Origin: CAIJMU01 sp035530275 | Lineage (GTDB): Bacteria > Spirochaetota > Spirochaetia > Treponematales > Rectinemataceae | Assembly: GCA_035530275.1 (NCBI GenBank) | Contig: DATKVC010000007.1 | Location: 248,001 to 312,000 of the forward strand | Direction: 5' to 3' | Length of the DNA stretch: 64,000 nucleotides | Shown: one piece after another, positions 1 to 7,992 of the stretch | How positions within the stretch are numbered: position 1 is the first letter of the stretch | Layout: each line of letters begins with the position of its first letter | Made by a program: the position numbers and the translations under genes | The notes under the pieces: generated by a model | Seen by the model: the letters and a program-made list of their open reading frames with translations, nothing else | Databases searched by the model: none | Told to the model about the DNA's origin: nothing

Positions 1-215
1 CAGCGCGCAGGATCGAATCGAAGAACACCCACGGCACGGGCTGCACCTTCGCCTCGGCAGTCGCGGCGCGCCTCGCCCTCGGCAATCCCCTCCGCGAGGC
101 CGTCGCCGGGGCCAAGGACTATGTGTCGCGCCTCATCGCCGCCTCCGTCGATTTGGGGCTGGGCCAGGGCCACGGACCGATGAACCACTTCGCCATCGCG
201 CGACTGGGGCTCTGA
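1..215 (+). CDS. thiD: Hydroxymethylpyrimidine (phosphate) kinase, C-terminal end
   Basis: This is the last 70 or so codons of a gene that begins before the window. The ribokinase-fold signature NTHGTGCT is visible, with the GTGC anion hole and the catalytic-base region, followed by the family ending with GHGPMNHFA. ThiD phosphorylates HMP and HMP-phosphate for thiamine synthesis in the cytoplasm. The gene runs convergently into menA. The ending GHGPxNHF favours ThiD over pyridoxal kinase, but the substrate cannot be proved from the C-terminus alone. Confidence 0.85.
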   Translation, partial: ARRIESKNTHGTGCTFASAVAARLALGNPLREAVAGAKDYVSRLIAASVDLGLGQGHGPMNHFAIARLGL

Positions 216-282
216 GGGCGGCGCATGACCGGCGAGCCCGACGAGACAACCCGGCCATGCGCCGGGACTACGCCGATTCTCC

Positions 283-1212
283 CTACCCGACCAGCTTGCC
301 GAGGATCACTCCCGCCGCAAAGAGAAGGGCCCAGACGAATGAAAGCCTTCCCGTGCCTCCGAGGGCGGCATTGAGGGCCGGCCCCTTCGCGCCGAGCGCG
401 GTGCGCACGTTCTTCAAGGCGAGGGGGGCCGACAGGAGGGCGAGGAGGGTCCAGGGAGCGGCGAGCCCGAAGGCGACGGCGGCAATTAGTACGATATCGG
501 CGAGGATGAGGCAGGCGATGTACTCGGTCCTGGCGAAGCCGGCGCCGAAGCGTACGGCCAGCGTCCGCTTGCCCGTATCGCGGTCCTCGTCGATGTCGCG
601 GAGATTGTTGACGACGAGTATCGCGACGATGACGAGGCCGGGTCCGAGGGATAGGAGGATGGGCGCGGCGTCCATCCGCCCGGCCTGGACGAAGTAGCTG
701 CCCATGGTCGCCGCGAAGCCGAAAAAGATGAGCACGAAAAGATCGCCGAGTCCGAGACGGGACAGGGGAAAGGGTCCCGTCGTATAGGCCACCGAGGAAA
801 TGATGGCGAGGAGGCCCGTCGCGAGGAGCCAGGGCCAGGAACCGGGTGCGATCGCGAGGGAGTGGTAGACCAGCCAGAGACCGGCGAGGGCTGCGATCCC
901 GATGACGACGGCGAGACCGATCTTCACCTGGCGAGGCGAGAGGATGCCCGACTGGGTCACCCGCGTCGGCCCATGGGCCCGCTTCGCGTCGGCTCCGCTT
1001 TCAAAGTCGAAGACATCGTTGGCGAAATTGCTCGCAATCTGCAGGGCCAAGGCGACCACGAAGGCGGCGAGGGCGGGCAGGATATCGAAGCGCCCGCCTG
1101 CAAAGGCGAGGGCCGATCCGACGATGACGCCGGAGGTGGAGGCGGGAAGGGTCTTCGGCCGCGCGGCCATGGTCCAGGCCGCGAGCGGACCGGGTCTGGT
1201 CGCGTCGCTCAT
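283..1212 (-). CDS. menA: 1,4-dihydroxy-2-naphthoate polyprenyltransferase (MenA, UbiA superfamily)
   Basis: A 309-residue membrane prenyltransferase that joins a polyprenyl chain to DHNA in menaquinone synthesis. The first Asp-rich motif reads NDVFDFESGAD followed by GPTRVTQSG, the MenA form; the second reads DIDEDRDTGKRTLAVRFG. About eight hydrophobic segments follow. The open frame continues upstream, but the ATG at 1212 gives the usual MenA N-terminus (MAARPKTLPAS) and sits 6 bases after a TATAGT -10 box with no Shine-Dalgarno, so a leaderless start is likely. No other men genes lie in the window. A related UbiA-family quinone prenyltransferase is the main alternative. Confidence 0.9.
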   Translation of the reverse strand: MSDATRPGPLAAWTMAARPKTLPASTSGVIVGSALAFAGGRFDILPALAAFVVALALQIASNFANDVFDFESGADAKRAHGPTRVTQSGILSPRQVKIGLAVVIGIAALAGLWLVYHSLAIAPGSWPWLLATGLLAIISSVAYTTGPFPLSRLGLGDLFVLIFFGFAATMGSYFVQAGRMDAAPILLSLGPGLVIVAILVVNNLRDIDEDRDTGKRTLAVRFGAGFARTEYIACLILADIVLIAAVAFGLAAPWTLLALLSAPLALKNVRTALGAKGPALNAALGGTGRLSFVWALLFAAGVILGKLVG

Positions 1213-1218
1213 GGGGCG

Positions 1219-1224
1219 ACTATA
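1219..1224 (-). promoter_or_regulatory. -10 element for leaderless menA
   Basis: TATAGT on the minus strand lies exactly 6 bases upstream of the menA ATG. The -35 region (about TCCCGC) is weak. The spacing predicts transcription starting at or next to the start codon. Confidence 0.45.
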
Positions 1225-1335
1225 GCGAAGGCGGGGCCGGCGCGGGAATGGCCGGCGCGATTTTTCCAACCGAAGACCGACGAGGGGGCACCAATACAGC
1301 GATACTGGAATCGAAGAGCCGAGGAGGAGGGCACT

Positions 1336-1965
1336 ATGAAGGATTTCGCCGCTTTCATGAAGGATTCGGCCTTTCCGGACATCGTCATCCAGATGGCGCT
1401 GCGGGACATCGATTCGGAGGTCCTCGCGACGGTGCTTGCCGACCAGGCCGAGGATATCAGGGAGCTCATCTTCGGCAACATGTCGCTCAGGGCAGTCGCC
1501 TATCTTCGGGAGGAGGTAAAGGACCCTGAGACCCTGGCGCCCGGCGCCATCGAGGCGGCGCAAGGTCACTTCGGGAAGCTTCTCCAAAAACACCATGAGA
1601 CCTGGAAGAAAGAAGGTGCCTTTCCCCCGGCCCCCGAGCCCCCGGCGGTGGATCTTTCGAGCCGCGAAGCCATCATCGCCTCCTTCGCCGCCCTCGCCCA
1701 ATTCGTGCGCAGGCAGGGACTCCTCCCCCTCGACGACCTTCGACAGTCGACGACGAATCCTATGCTGCGCCAGGGCCTCCAGATGCTCGTCGAAGGATGG
1801 GATCCCCTCCTCCTCCGCTCCGTGCTCGAACGCTTCAAGGAGAGTCTGCTCAGGGCCCAGGAACTCGAATACGATCTCATCATCGAGGGTATCGACTCCC
1901 TCGCCTCGCGCGATCACGCCCTCGTGACGGAGCAGAAGCTCCGCTCCTACGTGGCGGGACTCTGA
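1336..1965 (+). CDS. FliG-like / MotA-like fusion protein (flagellar-motor-related)
   Basis: A 209-residue soluble protein. Residues 1-80 resemble the FliG middle/C-terminal repeat: an FPDIV-ALRDID-VLATVLAD helix pair, then RELIFGNMSLRAVAYLREE, matching the FliG 'I.NMS.RAA..L.ED' signature. After a proline-rich linker (about 95-105), residues 110-205 resemble the cytoplasmic loop of MotA: FVRRQGLLPLDD, NPMLRQGLQMLVEG and DPLLLRSVLE. There are no membrane helices, so it cannot be a stator by itself. The start is the ATG after a strong GAGGAGGAGGG. An ECF sigma gene follows 32 bases downstream. Both family assignments come from motif reading. I infer a cytoplasmic motor-associated or adaptor role; the function is unknown. 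Confidence 0.65.
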   Translation: MKDFAAFMKDSAFPDIVIQMALRDIDSEVLATVLADQAEDIRELIFGNMSLRAVAYLREEVKDPETLAPGAIEAAQGHFGKLLQKHHETWKKEGAFPPAPEPPAVDLSSREAIIASFAALAQFVRRQGLLPLDDLRQSTTNPMLRQGLQMLVEGWDPLLLRSVLERFKESLLRAQELEYDLIIEGIDSLASRDHALVTEQKLRSYVAGL

Positions 1966-1997
1966 GGTCGGCCCCGAACCGTCGGAACGCGACAGGA

Positions 1998-2543
1998 ATG
2001 AAGACCTTTCCGCCCGGGCGGGTGAGGGATCCCGAGACCCTCGTCGCCGCGCACGCGAGGCTCGTTCGGAGCTTCTTCCTCCGGCGCTGCGCCTGCCCCG
2101 AAGACGCAGAGGATCTCGCCCAGGAAAGCTTTTTGGCCATCATCGAGGCCCTGCCCCGATTTCGGGGAGCCTCGGCCCCTTCGACCTGGATCTGGACCAT
2201 CTGCCGCCACGTCTTCGCGAGGCATCTGCGCACGAAGGCCGCGAGGGAAAGAGCCATGGCCAGCTTTATCGCCGAGGAAGCCTCGCAGTTCGAAGAAGGG
2301 GAAGCGAAGGCAAGTTTCGTCGACGACGAAAGGCTCTCCATCGAATCCGTCCTCGAACGTCTCGGACCCGGCGACCGTCTCCTCTATCGCTGCGCCTATC
2401 TGGAGGGGCTCGGAATCCGCGAAATCGCGAGGCTTCTCGGGAGGCCCGAGGGCACCATCAAATACCAATTGCATATCCTCAGGGCGAGGCTCGGCGAAGC
2501 GCTCGGGGCCGGAGGGAGGAGGGGCGGTCCCCGCCCCCGTTAG
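1998..2543 (+). CDS. RNA polymerase sigma factor, ECF (sigma-70) family
   Basis: 181 residues. Region 2 is at about residues 20-85, with the core-binding signature DAEDLAQESFLAII and a STWIWTICRHVFARHLR helix. Region 4 is at 125-175: LEGLGIREIARLLGRPEGTIKYQLHILRARL, a helix-turn-helix that reads the -35 element (quoted here in two parts: LEGLGIREIARLLG then RPEGTIKYQLHILRARL). No anti-sigma gene is adjacent; the upstream neighbour is the FliG/MotA-like gene and the downstream one a metallo-beta-lactamase-fold hydrolase, all on the same strand, so they may be cotranscribed. The ATG at 1998 follows ACAGGA. Its regulon cannot be told from the sequence. Confidence 0.85.
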   Translation: MKTFPPGRVRDPETLVAAHARLVRSFFLRRCACPEDAEDLAQESFLAIIEALPRFRGASAPSTWIWTICRHVFARHLRTKAARERAMASFIAEEASQFEEGEAKASFVDDERLSIESVLERLGPGDRLLYRCAYLEGLGIREIARLLGRPEGTIKYQLHILRARLGEALGAGGRRGGPRPR

Positions 2544-2582
2544 AGCCTTTCCGTGCGGCCGGCAAGGGATCATACTGGAGAC

Positions 2583-3254
2583 ATGACGACGGCACCGACG
2601 CCTTTTCGCATCGCCCTCGACTTCGTGAACGCCTGGCTGTTCAAGTTGGGCGGGAGCTTCGTCCTCGTCGATTCGGGCCTACCCATGCATCGCGCGAGGC
2701 TCGAGGCCGCCCTCCGCGGCGCGGGTTGCACGCCGGGGCTGCTCGGTCTCCATATCCTCACCCACGCCGATTTCGACCACGCGGGCAATTCCGCCTGGCT
2801 CCGCGAAGCCTGGGGGGCCAAGGTCGCCATACACGACGGCGACGCCCCCGGCCTCGAATCGGGCCTCATGCCCAAGCGGAGGGCCCTCGGGAGCCTTCGC
2901 TGGCTCGTGGATCTTTCCCAGCTCATTCCCCGCAAGGCCGGGCCGGAGTGCGCGATCGACCTCAGGCTCGAAGACGGACAGGATCTCTCGCCCTGGGGAC
3001 TCGACGCGAAGGTCTATCACCTCCCCGGCCACACGCCGGGCTCGATCGGAATCCTGACCGGGCGGGGCGATTTCGTCGCTGGCGACCTCGTCTCGAATTG
3101 GCGCAAACCCGGCCCCGGCCTCCTCGCCTCGGACACCGGGGCCTATCGCGCCTCCCTCCTCCGCGCCCGCTCCTTGGTGCCTGCGGGGGGGACCGTCTAT
3201 CCCGGTCATGGCGCCCCCTTCCCCGCCAGGGCCCTCGGCGACATCAGGATCTGA
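2583..3254 (+). CDS. Metallo-beta-lactamase-fold hydrolase
   Basis: 223 residues. The metal site reads THADFDHAGN (the THxxxDH variant in which the middle His is Asp), with later ligands in LPGHTPGSIGIL, the Asp in AGDLVSNW and the final His in YPGHGAPF. This is the YflN/glyoxalase-II-like branch of binuclear zinc hydrolases; the substrate (thioester, lactone or phosphodiester) is not predictable. The ATG at 2583 follows GGAGAC; an in-frame alternative lies 10 codons upstream. It is the last gene of the plus-strand run before an AT-rich intergenic region. Confidence 0.85.
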   Translation: MTTAPTPFRIALDFVNAWLFKLGGSFVLVDSGLPMHRARLEAALRGAGCTPGLLGLHILTHADFDHAGNSAWLREAWGAKVAIHDGDAPGLESGLMPKRRALGSLRWLVDLSQLIPRKAGPECAIDLRLEDGQDLSPWGLDAKVYHLPGHTPGSIGILTGRGDFVAGDLVSNWRKPGPGLLASDTGAYRASLLRARSLVPAGGTVYPGHGAPFPARALGDIRI

Positions 3255-3345
3255 TCCACCCGAAGATGGAAAGTTATATTTCGATCACAATTACAATAAT
3301 CAATGCATGTGAATGTAAAATATTTATCAGTTGTGCGATCACGCT

Positions 3346-3374
3346 TTGACTTCGGTCCGTCGCGGGCATAGTCT
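3346..3374 (+). promoter_or_regulatory. Sigma-70-type promoter of the secreted phosphatase gene
   Basis: TTGACT (3346-3351), 17 bases, then TAGTCT (3369-3374). It lies at the end of an unusually AT-rich stretch (3255-3340) that may act as an UP-like or curved element. The gene's Shine-Dalgarno AAGGAGG and ATG follow about 30 bases later. Confidence 0.6.
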
Positions 3375-3404
3375 GGCCTCATTGGTTTTCCAAGGAGGCT
3401 TTGC

Positions 3405-4253
3405 ATGATCAGTTCCCGTCGTTTCCCGCCAGCAGCCGCGATCGCCCTCGCGCTCTTCGCGATCCTGCCCGGCTATCTCGCATTCGCCGACGACACGCCG
3501 CAGGCGCCCTATACCGTCAAGGATCTCAACGAGCAGATGGTGATGGGCCTCGCCTGGGTCCAGACTTCCGCCGAGTATCGCGAACTCTGCTACCAGGCCT
3601 TCAACTTCGCCACCATGGACGTGGACAAGGCCCAGGCCGCCTACAAGTCCGGCGACCTCCCCCTCGCGATCGTCGCCGACCTCGACGAGACCCTCATCGA
3701 CAACAGCGCCTACGACGCGGGCCTCGTCGGCCGCGACGCAGCCTACTCGGGCAAGACCTGGACCGAATGGGAACTCGCCGCCCAGGCGCGCGCTATCCCC
3801 GGCGCCGTCGATTTCCTCAACTACGCGGCGAAGCAGGGCATCGTGATTTACTATGTTACCAATAGGGACCAGGCGGGGCTCCCCGGGACGCTCAAGAACC
3901 TCGCCAACCTCGGGTTCCCCTACGCCGACGCCGACCATGTCGTGGTCAGCACGGGCGTCAGCAACAAGCAGCCGCGCTTCGACGCCATCGCCCAGAATCA
4001 CGACGTCATCCTCTACATAGGCGACAACGAAAACGACCTGCCGATCGGCGGCTACGGCAAGAGCCTGGCCGACAGGAACGCCCTCGTCGACCAGAACAAG
4101 GACAAGTTCGGCGCCCAATTCATCGTCCTGCCGAACCCCGTCTACGGCGACTGGGAGCCCGCCCTCGCGAAGGGCTATTGGGGACTCACTCCTCAGGCGA
4201 AGAGCGAGGCGCGAAAGGCCAACTTCTACACCTGGGTTCCCGCCCAGCAGTAA
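3405..4253 (+). CDS. Secreted acid phosphatase / 5'-nucleotidase, lipoprotein e(P4) family (HAD)
   Basis: 282 residues with an N-terminal signal peptide (about 1-27, cleavage near AFA-DD). The HAD motif I is DLDETLIDN at about residue 92, motif II is in YYVTNRDQ (around 148), and the late acidic motif is GDNENDLP (around 206). Family members dephosphorylate nucleotides and other phosphomonoesters outside the cytoplasm, helping to salvage nucleosides or NAD. Unlike H. influenzae e(P4) there is no lipobox cysteine, so the protein is probably periplasmic or released. It has its own promoter, a good Shine-Dalgarno (AAGGAGG) and a terminator that overlaps the end of the convergent exporter gene. 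Confidence 0.85.
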   Translation: MISSRRFPPAAAIALALFAILPGYLAFADDTPQAPYTVKDLNEQMVMGLAWVQTSAEYRELCYQAFNFATMDVDKAQAAYKSGDLPLAIVADLDETLIDNSAYDAGLVGRDAAYSGKTWTEWELAAQARAIPGAVDFLNYAAKQGIVIYYVTNRDQAGLPGTLKNLANLGFPYADADHVVVSTGVSNKQPRFDAIAQNHDVILYIGDNENDLPIGGYGKSLADRNALVDQNKDKFGAQFIVLPNPVYGDWEPALAKGYWGLTPQAKSEARKANFYTWVPAQQ

Positions 4254-4391
4254 TCCCTCATCCGGCAGCTGCGCCTCGAGCCACGATCCTCGGGGCGGAG
4301 CCTCGTCGCGGCGGCGAAGTCCTCGGGATCGCGAGACTCGCCGCCCAATCTCAGCCCGCGCCTTCCAAGTCCGCTTTCTCCGCCCGCCTTC

Positions 4392-5273
4392 TCAGCCCGC
4401 CTTCGCGGCCGCTCCCATTCGAGCGGCCTTTTTCTTAAAACTGCCTGAAGACCCGAGCAAGGCCCCACCCACGATGAGGACGAGGGCGGCTGCCGTCAGC
4501 GCTGTAAATCGCTTGCCGCCGAACACGACGAGGTTGAAGGTCGACAGGAGGGGGGTGAGGTAGGCCAGCGAGCCGATGACCCGAGGGTCTCCGCGTTTGA
4601 GCGAGGCGTCCCAGGCGTAGAAGGCCGCTCCCATCGGGCCGATGCCGAGGGCGAGCAAGGCCAACCACTGGCCGGGGCTCGGCGAAGGAAGCCTGAAGGC
4701 CGGTCCGCCGGTCAAGGCGAGAAGGCCGAGGGAGAGCAGGCCCGAAGCGAGGCAGAAGCCTCCCACGGCGCCCGTCGGAAAGGGCGGGAGGCGCTTCGTC
4801 ATCAGCGAATAGAGGGCCCACACGAGGGCCGCCGTGGCCGCGAGGCCGAGACCGATAAGACTGCCGCCGCCCTGCCCCGCCTCGCCGCCTGAAGCGACGA
4901 GGACTGCTCCCGCGAGGCCGAGGAAGGCTCCTGCGACATGGCGAGGCGAGAGGCCGAGGCCGGGGAGGACGAGGGGCGAGAGAACGACGATGAGGAGGGG
5001 CCAGAGGTAATTGAGAATATTGACCTCGACGGGGGGAGCGAGAGAAAAAGCCGCGAAAAGGAGGGCGTGATAACCGAAGATGCCGCCGAGCCCCACGGCG
5101 AAGGTAACGAGGGAAACTTTCCAGTCGCGGAGGCGCACCAACCCGACCAGGCCGCCGATGACGAGGGCGATACCGGTCGTGAAAAGGGGCGGCAGGCCGA
5201 AGGTCGCCGTCGACAGGAGGGCGAGGCTGCTCCAGATCGCGATGGCGACGAGGGCGAGGACGATGGCCGGCAT
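4392..5273 (-). CDS. EamA/DMT-superfamily inner-membrane exporter
   Basis: 293 residues with about ten hydrophobic helices in two homologous halves, the classic EamA duplication. Conserved features include PPVEVNILNYLWPLLIVV in repeat 1 and GPMGAAFYAWDASLKRGDP plus SLAYLTPLLSTFNLVVFG in repeat 2. Such proteins export amino acids or other small metabolites; the substrate is unknown. Start chosen at the ATG just 2 bases after the hemerythrin stop codon, so the two are cotranscribed. The final basic/Ala-rich tail (KKKAARMGAAAKAG) is encoded by the terminator hairpin of the opposing gene. Confidence 0.85.
   Translation of the reverse strand: MPAIVLALVAIAIWSSLALLSTATFGLPPLFTTGIALVIGGLVGLVRLRDWKVSLVTFAVGLGGIFGYHALLFAAFSLAPPVEVNILNYLWPLLIVVLSPLVLPGLGLSPRHVAGAFLGLAGAVLVASGGEAGQGGGSLIGLGLAATAALVWALYSLMTKRLPPFPTGAVGGFCLASGLLSLGLLALTGGPAFRLPSPSPGQWLALLALGIGPMGAAFYAWDASLKRGDPRVIGSLAYLTPLLSTFNLVVFGGKRFTALTAAALVLIVGGALLGSSGSFKKKAARMGAAAKAG
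4407..4435 (+). terminator. Rho-independent terminator of the phosphatase gene, inside the exporter's coding end
   Basis: GGCCGCTC, a 6-base loop and GAGCGGCC are followed by TTTTTCTT on the plus strand. The hairpin lies 150 bases after the phosphatase stop codon and within the last 15 codons of the minus-strand EamA gene. Confidence 0.75.
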
Positions 5274-5275
5274 GC

Positions 5276-5677
5276 CTAGGCTCGCTTCGCGAGATACGGG
5301 CGATAGAGGACGTCCTCGTTGGCGACATGCCTGACAAGCCAGTCGCCGAGGAGCTCGAGGAGGCGCGACACGGAGGCCTCGTCGCCGCCCTCGAACTGTT
5401 TTCGGAGTTCGATAATCTGCTCGGCGAAGAAGTGGTGGGAAGCCCGGTGCTCTTCCGCCTTGGGAAAGGCGACCTCGTCGAAGAACCGCTCCTCCGTGCC
5501 GAAATGGACCTTGGCATAGCTGTCGAGCTCGTCGAGGACGAAGGCCATCGCGTGCCTGCCCGTTCCCCAGGTCTGCGCGGTGTTGAGACGGTTTATCGTC
5601 TCCACGAGCGATTTGTGCTGAGCGTCGATGGTCGGGTCGCCGCTTTCGAAGAGAGGGCTCCAGCTGATCACGGACAT
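5276..5677 (-). CDS. Bacteriohemerythrin
   Basis: 133 residues with the complete di-iron ligand set of the hemerythrin four-helix bundle: IDAQHKSLV, HFGTEERFF (HxxxE), the HRASHHFF pair and HVANED (HxxxxD) near the C-terminus. It binds oxygen reversibly and probably serves as an oxygen sensor, scavenger or carrier in a microaerobe or anaerobe. There is no fused receptor domain, so it is a free cytoplasmic protein. GGAGG lies just before the ATG. It is cotranscribed with the EamA exporter. Confidence 0.92.
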   Translation of the reverse strand: MSVISWSPLFESGDPTIDAQHKSLVETINRLNTAQTWGTGRHAMAFVLDELDSYAKVHFGTEERFFDEVAFPKAEEHRASHHFFAEQIIELRKQFEGGDEASVSRLLELLGDWLVRHVANEDVLYRPYLAKRA

Positions 5678-5738
5678 GAAACCTCCGATCGGCAGAGGAT
5701 AGCAGATGCGGGTCGATTGCGGAATCGGAGCGGCTCGA

Positions 5739-5768
5739 TTGTCCCGCTGCCCCTCCTCGGGCTAGAGT
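5739..5768 (+). promoter_or_regulatory. Predicted leaderless promoter of the rlmN-like gene
   Basis: TTGTCC, 18 bases, TAGAGT, then 7 bases to the ATG. There is no Shine-Dalgarno upstream of the start codon, so the transcript would begin at or next to it. Confidence 0.45.
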
Positions 5769-5775
5769 TCCGTCG

Positions 5776-6846
5776 ATGAATCCGCCCGTGGACCTCCTCG
5801 GACTCGCCTTCGCCGATCTCGAAACCGAAGCCGCCGCCCGCCTTCCCGGCGGAAGGGGCATCGCGGGGAAGGTCTATGCCCGAGCCTTCGAATCAGGTCG
5901 CCTCGACCTCGACGGCCTCGGGCTGACGGAGCGGAATCGCCGCGCCTGGGAAGAGAACTTCGGGGTCGGCCTCCTTACCGCCGGCCGCCGCGCATCAGAA
6001 GAGGGGGAGTTCGGACCGACCGAAAAGACCGTCCTCGTACTCGCCGACGGAGAGGAGGTCGAATGCGTTCTCATCCCCATGCCGCCCAAGCCGGACGGAA
6101 AGCCGCGCTCGACCCTCTGCGTCTCGTCGCAGGTCGGCTGCCGCATGGGCTGCGCCTTCTGCGAAACGGGCCGCGGCGGCCTCGCGCGAAACCTCGGCGC
6201 CGCCGAGATCGTCTCGCAACTTGTGACAACTAAGACATTGTTCGGCTGGAACCCCGGCAACATCGTCTTCATGGGCATGGGCGAGCCCCTCGACAACCCG
6301 GGCGGCCTCCTCGGCGCCCTCGCCGTCCTGACCGACTCGCGAGGACTCGCCTTTTCCTGGGACCGGATCACCGTCTGCACCTCGGGCAAGATCGAAGGAC
6401 TCGAAGCACTCCGCGAGGCTTCGAGCCCGCGGCTCAACCTCTCGCTCAGCCTGAACGGCGCCGACGACGTCACGCGAAACCGCATAATGCCGATCAACCG
6501 CTCCGCGGGAATTGACGCCCTCGCGACGGCCCTCGCCGGATGGCCGCGCCGCCGCAACTTCGTCCTCGCCCTCAATTGGTGCCTCCTTCCCGGAATAAAC
6601 GACAGGCCGGAGGACGCGCGGCGGGCAGCCGACTTCGCCAAGCGGGTCGGGCGGTCCGTCTTCAACCTCATCCCCTACAATCCCGGGAGGAAACCCATCG
6701 CCCCCGCCCCTACCGAGGAGGAGGTGGAAGACTTCGCGGCCCTCCTCGAAGCGGCGGGCTGCATCGTCAAGCGGAGGGCGAAAAAGGGTGGCCGCATCAT
6801 GGCCGCCTGCGGTCAGCTCGGTGGACCGACGGCGAGCCGAGAGTGA
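5776..6846 (+). CDS. rlmN: RlmN-type radical-SAM 23S rRNA/tRNA adenine-C2 methyltransferase
   Basis: 356 residues. The radical-SAM cluster motif is CRMGCAFC; the methyl-carrying cysteine pair is in TLCVSSQVGC and AACGQLGG; the SAM-binding GMGEPL is present. This set is specific to the RlmN/Cfr family, which methylates C2 (RlmN) or C8 (Cfr) of A2503 in 23S rRNA. The core carries SLNGADDVTRNRIMPINR where E. coli RlmN has an SLHA-type strand, and LALNWCLLPGIND in place of the usual TFEYVMLxGVND, so it is a divergent clade. Conserved AACGQL favours RlmN over Cfr. Start is the ATG next to the predicted -10 box. Confidence 0.85.
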   Translation: MNPPVDLLGLAFADLETEAAARLPGGRGIAGKVYARAFESGRLDLDGLGLTERNRRAWEENFGVGLLTAGRRASEEGEFGPTEKTVLVLADGEEVECVLIPMPPKPDGKPRSTLCVSSQVGCRMGCAFCETGRGGLARNLGAAEIVSQLVTTKTLFGWNPGNIVFMGMGEPLDNPGGLLGALAVLTDSRGLAFSWDRITVCTSGKIEGLEALREASSPRLNLSLSLNGADDVTRNRIMPINRSAGIDALATALAGWPRRRNFVLALNWCLLPGINDRPEDARRAADFAKRVGRSVFNLIPYNPGRKPIAPAPTEEEVEDFAALLEAAGCIVKRRAKKGGRIMAACGQLGGPTASRE

Positions 6847-6961
6847 CCGGGCCGGCTTTATTCATCGCCGCAGCGGGGGTATACTGCCCCGTGGCCTTCG
6901 TCATCGTCGGTCGGTACCACCGGCAACCGTTCGGCGCGAAGCACGCATCAGAGGTAACGGC

Positions 6962-7990
6962 ATGACATCCCCCGAAAGACTCGCCTCCTTCCCGCGAAAG
7001 CATTTCGCCTTCCTGCCAACGCCGATAGTCGAGATGCCCCGACTCTCGAAGCTGCTCGGCGGCCCGCGGCTCTTTGTCAAGCGCGACGACCAGACGGGAC
7101 TCGCCTTCGGCGGCAACAAGACACGCAAGCTCGAATTCCTCGTCGGCGAGGCCATTTCCCAGGGCTGCGATTGCCTGATAACGGGAGGGGCGGCCCAGTC
7201 CAACCACTGCCGGCAAACGGCGGCGGCGGCCGCCGCCTCCGGTCTCGCCTGCCATCTCGCCCTCGGAGGGACGGCTCCCGAGATTCCCGGCGGCAACCTC
7301 CTCCTCGACGGGCTCCTCGGCGCGACCATCCACTGGGGCGGGCCGAAGCGCAAGGGCGAGGACATCCCCCTCATCGCCGAGGAGCTGCGCAAGGCGGGGA
7401 AGCATCCCTACATCATTCCCTACGGCGGCTCGAATCCCGTGGGCGCCCTGGGCTATGTCGAGGCCGCCCGCGAGGCGGCCTCCCAATTCGACGAACTGGG
7501 CCTCGAGCCCGCCGCCCTCGTCTTCGCCTCGAGCTCGGGAGGCACCCACGCCGGCCTCGAGGTCGGGGCCAGGCTCTTCGGCCTCGAGTCCCGCCTCGTC
7601 GGCGTCGCCATCGACAAATTCGAGGGCGAGGGGCCGAGCCTTTCCGAGCGAATCAAGGACATAATTGAAAGGACCTGGGCCCTCCTGACCCCCGATCCGT
7701 CGAGCCCTCCGCCCAACTTCGCGCCCATCCTCCGCGAGGACTTCCTCGGCAAGGGTTACGGAGTGGTCGGCGAGGCCGAGCGGGAGGCCATCGGGCTGGC
7801 GGCGAAAACGGAAGGCCTCCTCCTCGACCCGGTCTATTCGGGCCGGGCCTTCGCGGGACTCCTGGCGATGATCCGAGGAGGCGAGTTTGCGGCCGGAGAT
7901 AGCGTCCTGTTCTGGCACACGGGAGGCTCGCCCGCCCTCTTCCCCTACGCCGCCGACCTGGTTTCAATCCCGGCCACAGGGCCTCATTGA
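6962..7990 (+). CDS. dcyD: D-cysteine desulfhydrase / ACC-deaminase-family PLP enzyme
   Basis: 342 residues of the fold-type II PLP family. The Schiff-base lysine is in FGGNKTRKLE (about 50-60), the phosphate-binding loop is GGAAQSNHCRQTA, and SSSGGTHAGLEVG and FWHTGGSPALFPY are the conserved later loops. It would cleave D-cysteine to pyruvate, H2S and ammonia; related enzymes act on 1-aminocyclopropane-1-carboxylate or L-cysteate, so substrate is uncertain. Start is the ATG at 6962 after AGAGG. Cotranscription with the small downstream gene is likely since only 2 bases separate them. Confidence 0.85.
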   Translation: MTSPERLASFPRKHFAFLPTPIVEMPRLSKLLGGPRLFVKRDDQTGLAFGGNKTRKLEFLVGEAISQGCDCLITGGAAQSNHCRQTAAAAAASGLACHLALGGTAPEIPGGNLLLDGLLGATIHWGGPKRKGEDIPLIAEELRKAGKHPYIIPYGGSNPVGALGYVEAAREAASQFDELGLEPAALVFASSSGGTHAGLEVGARLFGLESRLVGVAIDKFEGEGPSLSERIKDIIERTWALLTPDPSSPPPNFAPILREDFLGKGYGVVGEAEREAIGLAAKTEGLLLDPVYSGRAFAGLLAMIRGGEFAAGDSVLFWHTGGSPALFPYAADLVSIPATGPH

Positions 7991-7992
7991 CC

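Noticed and set aside
283..1917. Long minus-strand frame of 544 codons over menA and beyond
   Set aside because: Only the 309 codons from 1212 match MenA; the rest is the shadow of the plus-strand FliG/MotA-like gene, which has a good ribosome-binding site and family motifs.
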